From positions 554,769 through 618,768 of the forward strand of contig NZ_LN879467.1 of NCBI RefSeq assembly GCF_001403635.1: a stretch of DNA of 64,000 nt. Direction: 5' to 3'. Every line of letters starts with the position of its first letter. Within the stretch, counting starts at the first letter, position 1. Positions 62,869 through 64,000 of the stretch are shown piece after piece. Both the position numbers and the translations under genes were made by a program. This DNA is from Clostridium massiliamazoniense. GTDB lineage: Bacteria > Bacillota > Clostridia > Clostridiales > Clostridiaceae. Below the pieces are notes generated by a model that saw only the letters and a program-made list of their open reading frames with translations, was not told the DNA's origin and ran no database searches.

Positions 62869-63837
62869 TTAAGCACCTTGCTCTGCTTTATATACTTGGG
62901 TGTTAGTTGCTGATGGAACTGGGAATATAGGAGCTAAATAATGTTCTTGGGCAACATAAATGCGTCCTGTAAGTGATATGTAAAATGGTTCATTTGGTTC
63001 ATATTCAACTTCATAATAAGTTTCACCATTTATAATTTTTGTGTTGCTTAAGTTTATTGTTATATTTTTAGTAAAGTTATTCAAATTATTATTTAAAATA
63101 TTATTATTTGTTCCAGAAATACAAATACTATCAGCATAGGTAATTGCTATCTTTCTTAACATATTGCTTATATCATTTGAAGTTAAATTATTAGGGTTAT
63201 TTGGATTAAATGACACTTGTCCATTTAAAAATGCATTAAAAGATATTTTATTACCATATTCATTCATAAACCCAACAAAGTTTTCACAAGAAAAGTTACC
63301 AGATTTATTTGGGAAAGGTGGAACTCCAGCCATAAAATAATTAGTTTCTGGAATAATATTATTGAATATAGCGTAATATTTTTCGCCATTAACTATAGAA
63401 TAATAGTTTGGATTTATTATTAAAGTTGCTGAACCAGAACCAAAAAAATAGCTTTCAGATTTGCATATATTGTAAATTGTATTTAATTCATCATTAGTAA
63501 AGTTAGGTGAAACAGTAAAAGGGGTAGTATTAGTAATATTAGTAGAATTGCTTCTATTATTGTGAGCAATAGTATTATTGTTAGTATCTAAGTTATTTTT
63601 ACTTGTAGAATTATTAATAGGACTAGATTTTAGATTATTAGTCATATTAACATTTTGATTAGAACTGTTAATAGAACTGTTATTTTGTTGTGAATTGTTA
63701 GTTGAGTTGTTGTTTTGTGTTGTTACAGTTCCATTACTATTAAAGTTTTGATTATTTTCCTTTGATGCAGCATAAGCATAAGAACCACCAAATGCAATAA
63801 TAGCTAATGTTATTAATGATATTATAGCTTTTTTCAT
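62869..63837 (-). CDS. Secreted Asn/Ser-rich protein, unknown
   Basis: An unrecognised 322-residue exported protein: signal peptide (MKKAIISLITLAIIAFGGSY, cleavage after YAYA). An Asn/Ser/Thr/Gln low-complexity tract follows (about 26-105), then a folded domain (about 110-322). The domain has TNDELNTIYNICKSESYFFG early and ends in a KIINGETYYEVEYEPNE beta hairpin and an FPVPSATN segment. There is no LPxTG sorting signal. AAGGAG lies 7 bases before the ATG at 63837; the longer frame to 63900 lacks a ribosome binding site. Confidence 0.75.
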   Translation of the reverse strand: MKKAIISLITLAIIAFGGSYAYAASKENNQNFNSNGTVTTQNNNSTNNSQQNNSSINSSNQNVNMTNNLKSSPINNSTSKNNLDTNNNTIAHNNRSNSTNITNTTPFTVSPNFTNDELNTIYNICKSESYFFGSGSATLIINPNYYSIVNGEKYYAIFNNIIPETNYFMAGVPPFPNKSGNFSCENFVGFMNEYGNKISFNAFLNGQVSFNPNNPNNLTSNDISNMLRKIAITYADSICISGTNNNILNNNLNNFTKNITINLSNTKIINGETYYEVEYEPNEPFYISLTGRIYVAQEHYLAPIFPVPSATNTQVYKAEQGA

Positions 63838-64000
63838 TTTTATTTCTCCTTTGTTTAAAATACCGAAGTAAATTATAGCATATTTGTAAAGAGTATGCAT
63901 TTATTTTTATAAATAATTTAAATTAAGACAAATTAACTAAGAAGTTTTATTCTATAATAACTAGAAGAAATTTATTAACATTAGCTAATATGCTATAATA

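Overview
The window is chromosomal DNA of a low-GC anaerobic Firmicute, almost certainly a Clostridium of the sensu stricto group (C. perfringens-like gene content). The grounds are extreme AT bias, strong GGAGG-type ribosome binding sites, U-rich intrinsic terminators after most operons, and strictly anaerobic enzymes: two glycyl-radical-type genes, a Ni-CO dehydrogenase and a selenocysteine formate dehydrogenase. No rRNA, tRNA, CRISPR array or intact insertion sequence was seen.

Layout. 1-5 kb: 3' part of a TPR-like gene, dedA, and a yjjI/yjjW glycyl radical enzyme plus activase pair behind a leader that looks like a transcription attenuator. 5-10 kb: a minus-strand small-peptide locus divergent from an ABC exporter, a GH25-LysM lysozyme and two small unknown genes. 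10-13 kb: an FHA protein, a pseudokinase fused to a cold-shock-like domain, and an unknown protein; this is the most unusual cluster here. 13.8-18 kb: cooS with a His-rich N-terminus, an MgtC-like protein and a Ca2+/H+ antiporter. 18-25.3 kb (minus): a molybdenum-cofactor/formate dehydrogenase block (MOSC, MoeA-PBP fusion, MoeA, FdhD, FdhF). FdhF is a single gene read through an in-frame UGA as selenocysteine, with a SECIS hairpin just after it.

25.7-33.6 kb: a Fur-box-controlled DUF3793 gene. A membrane GGDEF-EAL protein follows, with an orphan solute-binding lipoprotein, then a DUF4358 lipoprotein and an AlgI/AlgJ-like surface O-acetylation pair. 33.9-40.8 kb: two ECF sigma-factor operons, one with a DUF4179 membrane partner, one with a membrane protein and an ABC-2 exporter. 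40.8-48.9 kb: an SH3-repeat amidase, a purine-riboswitch-controlled NCS2 permease, an exported beta carbonic anhydrase, a GH3 lipoprotein gene frameshifted in its signal peptide by an 11-bp tandem repeat, a tRNA-dihydrouridine synthase and an EamA transporter. 49-56.4 kb: HAD hydrolases, CutC, a FliB-like protein, an exonuclease-BRCT protein, a methyltransferase, a VOC protein and a peptidoglycan-binding-like protein. 56.4-57.5 kb: a decayed, AT-rich stretch with a gltD-like fragment abutting a pyruvate phosphate dikinase fragment. 57.7-62.7 kb: an ABC (MacB/Bce-like) exporter with its two-component system. The window ends with an Asn/Ser-rich secreted protein.

Genes that seem to work together: fdhF with fdhD/moeA/MOSC (cofactor insertion and Mo supply); yjjI with yjjW (radical enzyme and activase); GGDEF-EAL with the solute-binding protein, perhaps linked to surface acetylation; each sigma factor with its downstream membrane protein; and the 57.7-kb ABC exporter with its sensor kinase and regulator. 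Starts were moved from the longest ORF wherever a Shine-Dalgarno sequence favoured an internal codon.
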